Source: Bacteroidales bacterium (GTDB taxonomy: Bacteria > Bacteroidota > Bacteroidia > Bacteroidales > WCHB1-69). Taken from it: 13,295 nucleotides of DNA. The first letter of the stretch is position 1. The number at the start of each line of letters is the position of its first letter. Shown piece by piece: positions 10,414 through 13,295 of this stretch. The stretch covers positions 1 through 13,295 of the forward strand of contig JAISTU010000178.1 of assembly GCA_031272415.1 (NCBI GenBank). Direction: 5' to 3'. Below the pieces are notes generated by a model. That model saw only the letters and a list, made by a program, of their open reading frames with translations. It was not told the origin of the DNA and searched no databases. Both the position numbers and the translations under genes were made by a program.

Positions 10414-13260
10414 ATGGACAGAAATAGTTTTGCAGCGCGGCATATAGGTCCGCGTACAGAAGAGGTAGAAAAGATGCTCGAAACGATAGGAGTAGCGTCT
10501 TTGGATGAACTTATCAGTCAAACGGTGCCTGATAAAATTCGTCTTTTTGAAGATTTGGATATGGACGAACCGATGTCTGAAAATGAGTTTTTAAACCATG
10601 TCAGAAATTTGGCACTTCAAAATAAATTGTACAAATCTTACATCGGAATGGGTTATTATAACACTGTTACTCCGGCTGTAATTTTGCGCAATGTATTTGA
10701 AAATCCGGGCTGGTACACGGCTTATACGCCCTATCAGGCTGAAATTTCACAAGGCAGATTAGAGGCTTTGCTGAATTATCAAACTGTGATTGCAGATATG
10801 ACAGGCTTACCGTTGGCAAATGCTTCTTTGTTGGACGAAGCAACTGCCGCCGCCGAAGCCATGATTATGTTTTTTAATGCGCGTAGCCGTGAAATGCAAA
10901 AAGCAGGTGCAGTAAATTTCTTTGTGGATGAAAATATTTATCCGCAAACGTTACATGTTTTGCAAACAAGGGCTGAATTTTTGGGTATAAAAATTATCAA
11001 AGGCAATGTAAATGACTTTCAATTTACGCCTGATTTTTTTGGTATTATGTTGCAATACCCCAATGGATACGGTGAGGCAAAAGATTATTCGGCATTTGTT
11101 CAAAGGGCAAAGGCAAATAACAGTAAAGTGTTGGTAGCCACTGACTTAATGGCATTAGCATTGCTGACACCTCCCGGAGAATGGGGAGCAGATTGTGCGG
11201 TAGGCTCGTCTCAACATTTTGGATTACCGATGGGATTTGGCGGTCCAACAGCAGGCTTTTTCGCTTGTACAGAAGAGTTTAAAAGACAAATGCCGGGCAG
11301 AATTATCGGTGTAACTATTGATAAATACGGCAAACGTGCTTTAAGAATGGCACTGCAAACTCGCGAACAACATATCAAACGGGAAAGAGCCACCTCAAAT
11401 ATTTGCACAGCATCTGCTTTAATGGCGTCTATGTCAGGTTTTTATGCCGTTTGGCACGGACAAGATGGTATCAAAGAAATTGCACTCAGAATCAATACTT
11501 TGACCGAATTATTGCACGCCGAATTGATTAAATTGGGCTATAAACAATACAATAAAGCATTTTTTGATACTTTGACGGTCGGTTCTCCGGTCGGCTCTCA
11601 AAAAGTGATAGAAACAGCCCTAAAACATGAAATCAATTTGCGAAAAATTTGCGATGAATGTGTAGGTATTTCTTTAGATGAAACCACTACATTAGCAGAT
11701 GTAAATGAAATTTTGGAAATTATGGCAGAAGCAATCGGAAAACCATTTACAAAAATAGTTTGTGATGACGACTGCGATTGTAAGTCATTGATTAACATGC
11801 CATTAAAACTCATTCGGACATCAAGTTATCTTACACATCCTGTTTTTAACACTTATCATAGTGAAACAGAGATGATGCGATACCTTAAAAAGTTGGAAAT
11901 CAAAGATTTATCTTTAAACAGAGCCATGATACCGCTTGGTTCTTGCACAATGAAACTCAATGCAGCAGCAGAAATGTTGCCTATCTCGTGGGTACGTTTT
12001 GCGGCTATACATCCTTTTGTTCCGCAAGAGCAAGTCAAAGGATATATGACTATGATACACAATTTGGAAAAAGATTTGGCGACCATTACGGGCATGGCGG
12101 GCGTGTCTTTGCAGCCCATGTCCGGCGCATCGGGCGAATATGCAGGACTTTTGGTTATCCGCAGATATTTTGATGCACAAGGCGCTAACAATCGCAATGT
12201 CTGTTTAATACCGTCTTCTGCACACGGCACCAATCCCGCTTCTGCTGCTATGGCTGGAATGCAAATTGTGGTCGTAAAAGCCACCCAAAACGGTGAAATT
12301 GACATCGAAGACCTCAAAACAAAAGCCGAAGAAAATAAAGATAATTTGGCTTGTTTGATGATTACCTACCCCTCCACACACGGCGTTTTTGAAGAAGGAA
12401 TTTTGGAAATCACCTCTATCATTCATCAAAACGGCGGTTTGGTATATATGGATGGTGCCAATATGAATGCACAAGTCGGTTTGACCACTCCTGCATTGAT
12501 GGGGGCGGATGTTTGTCATCTTAATTTGCACAAAACATTTGCAATGCCTCACGGTGGCGGTGGTCCGGGTGTAGGTCCTATTTGTGTAACGCCACAATTG
12601 CTTGATTTTCTGCCTAATCATTCTCAAATCGAATTAGGAGGCAAAAAAGGTGCGGCAGTTTCGGCGGCTCCTTACGGCTATCCGCTTTTGTTGCCCATCA
12701 CTTACGGTTATATCAAAATGTTGGGCAAAGAAGGCTTAAAAGAGGCTACTATTTATGCCATTTTGAATGCCAATTATGTGATGGAAAGGTTGAAAAATAC
12801 TTACAAAATATTGTACACAGGCAGCAAAGGCAGAGTAGCACATGAAATGATTTTGGATTGCAATTCATTTTCATTGACCGCACAAGTAGGCGATTTGGCA
12901 AAACGATTGATGGACTATGGTTTTCATGCTCCAACAGTGGCATTCCCTGTGCATGGAACGTTGATGGTAGAGCCTACCGAAAGTGAACCTTTGTCGGAAT
13001 TAGACCGCCTTTGTGATGCTTTGATTGCCATTCGTAAAGAAGTTTCTGAAATTGAAAATGGTACTGTGGATAAGTCTAACAACGTGATTATCAATGCACC
13101 ACATGTAATGGAAGTCGTTTGTGCAGATAAATGGGATTTACCCTATTCACGGCAAAAGGCTGCATTTCCATTGCCACATAATGATAAATATTGGCCCACC
13201 GTCTCCAAAGTAGATGATGCTTACGGCGATAGAAATCTAATGTGTACTTGTGAATTGTAA
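10414..13260 (+). CDS. gcvP: Glycine dehydrogenase (decarboxylating), P-protein, full-length
   Basis: The P-protein of the glycine cleavage system uses PLP to decarboxylate glycine and passes the aminomethyl group to the lipoyl arm of GcvH; GcvT then forms 5,10-methylene-THF. At 948 residues it is the fused single-chain form, not the split GcvPA/GcvPB form. The N-terminal half starts with FAARHIGPRTEEVEKML and includes YTPYQAEISQGRLEALLNYQ. The C-terminal half carries MIPLGSCTMKLNA, the glycine-rich loop GGGGPGVGP and the PLP lysine Lys707 in HLNLHKTFAMPHG. An unusual Cys/Asp-rich stretch CDDDCDC at about 450-456 lies in the linker between halves. The ATG at 10414 gives the expected family N-terminus. 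gcvH and gcvT are not in the window, which ends 35 bases after the stop. Confidence 0.97.
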   Translation: MDRNSFAARHIGPRTEEVEKMLETIGVASLDELISQTVPDKIRLFEDLDMDEPMSENEFLNHVRNLALQNKLYKSYIGMGYYNTVTPAVILRNVFENPGWYTAYTPYQAEISQGRLEALLNYQTVIADMTGLPLANASLLDEATAAAEAMIMFFNARSREMQKAGAVNFFVDENIYPQTLHVLQTRAEFLGIKIIKGNVNDFQFTPDFFGIMLQYPNGYGEAKDYSAFVQRAKANNSKVLVATDLMALALLTPPGEWGADCAVGSSQHFGLPMGFGGPTAGFFACTEEFKRQMPGRIIGVTIDKYGKRALRMALQTREQHIKRERATSNICTASALMASMSGFYAVWHGQDGIKEIALRINTLTELLHAELIKLGYKQYNKAFFDTLTVGSPVGSQKVIETALKHEINLRKICDECVGISLDETTTLADVNEILEIMAEAIGKPFTKIVCDDDCDCKSLINMPLKLIRTSSYLTHPVFNTYHSETEMMRYLKKLEIKDLSLNRAMIPLGSCTMKLNAAAEMLPISWVRFAAIHPFVPQEQVKGYMTMIHNLEKDLATITGMAGVSLQPMSGASGEYAGLLVIRRYFDAQGANNRNVCLIPSSAHGTNPASAAMAGMQIVVVKATQNGEIDIEDLKTKAEENKDNLACLMITYPSTHGVFEEGILEITSIIHQNGGLVYMDGANMNAQVGLTTPALMGADVCHLNLHKTFAMPHGGGGPGVGPICVTPQLLDFLPNHSQIELGGKKGAAVSAAPYGYPLLLPITYGYIKMLGKEGLKEATIYAILNANYVMERLKNTYKILYTGSKGRVAHEMILDCNSFSLTAQVGDLAKRLMDYGFHAPTVAFPVHGTLMVEPTESEPLSELDRLCDALIAIRKEVSEIENGTVDKSNNVIINAPHVMEVVCADKWDLPYSRQKAAFPLPHNDKYWPTVSKVDDAYGDRNLMCTCEL

Positions 13261-13295
13261 ATAAAAAAGATTCTAAATTCTCATAATATAGGGGG

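Noticed and set aside
11856..12317. 153-residue open frame antisense to gcvP
   Set aside because: Shadow frame of a strongly conserved gene; no recognisable domain.
8818..13260. A one-carbon/folate operon from the hydrolase gene through gcvP
   Set aside because: folE and gcvP are separated by 316 bases with a repeat motif and a possible new promoter; metK and miaB are on the other strand. The shared theme is more simply chance among housekeeping genes.

Overview
This AT-rich window looks like ordinary chromosomal DNA of a member of the Bacteroidota. Three things point there. Several genes have a TAnnTTTG promoter -7 box, mostly in the form TATCTTTG. Clear Shine-Dalgarno sites are scarce. The proteins are typical of the phylum: a phosphate-selective-porin-type outer-membrane protein, a tiny acidic Ala/Glu-rich lipoprotein, and the short, eukaryote/archaea-like form of prolyl-tRNA synthetase. 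The order or genus cannot be told from the sequence alone.

Layout, left to right. 1-309: repeat-rich spacer with a terminator. 310-501 (-): small lipoprotein. 791-1477 (-): multi-pass membrane protein. 1478-1860: repeat spacer. 1861-4212 (-): a two-gene unit in which a porin is followed after a short gap by miaB. 4213-4887: a very repeat-rich divergent spacer. 4888-6363 (+): proS. 6364-6838: convergent spacer with repeats and what looks like the tail of a lost S41 peptidase gene. 6839-8191 (-): metK. 8192-8817: repeat-rich divergent spacer. 8818-10097 (+): a metallo-beta-lactamase-fold hydrolase followed closely by folE. 10098-10413: short spacer. 10414-13260 (+): full-length gcvP.

The identified enzymes are housekeeping. 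Several touch one-carbon metabolism: FolE starts pterin synthesis (which leads to folate in organisms that make it), GcvP feeds the glycine cleavage system, MetK makes S-adenosylmethionine and MiaB consumes it. They are separate transcription units, so this is probably coincidence of housekeeping genes and not a cluster. I see no defence, toxin, phage, secondary-metabolite or CRISPR genes.

The unusual part is between the genes. Most longer spacers are mosaics of the same few building blocks: (a) degenerate 7-bp tandem arrays; (b) a ~30-bp motif around GCATTTTGGGATAAATTTG; (c) small hairpins preceded by GTAG, like REP elements; (d) a hairpin around CCGTCATTGCGGG; (e) a palindromic element with arms TTGTCTGAACTGTGATTTT; and (f) a ~130-bp MITE-like element with ~28-bp inverted ends. 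Blocks b, d, e and f occur in the same order in two distant spacers, and the porin/proS spacer is a nested inverted structure bounded by two outward-facing promoters. No transposase or RAYT gene lies in the window, so these would have to be moved in trans or be relics. This repeat system, not any protein, is the best candidate for something under-described here.
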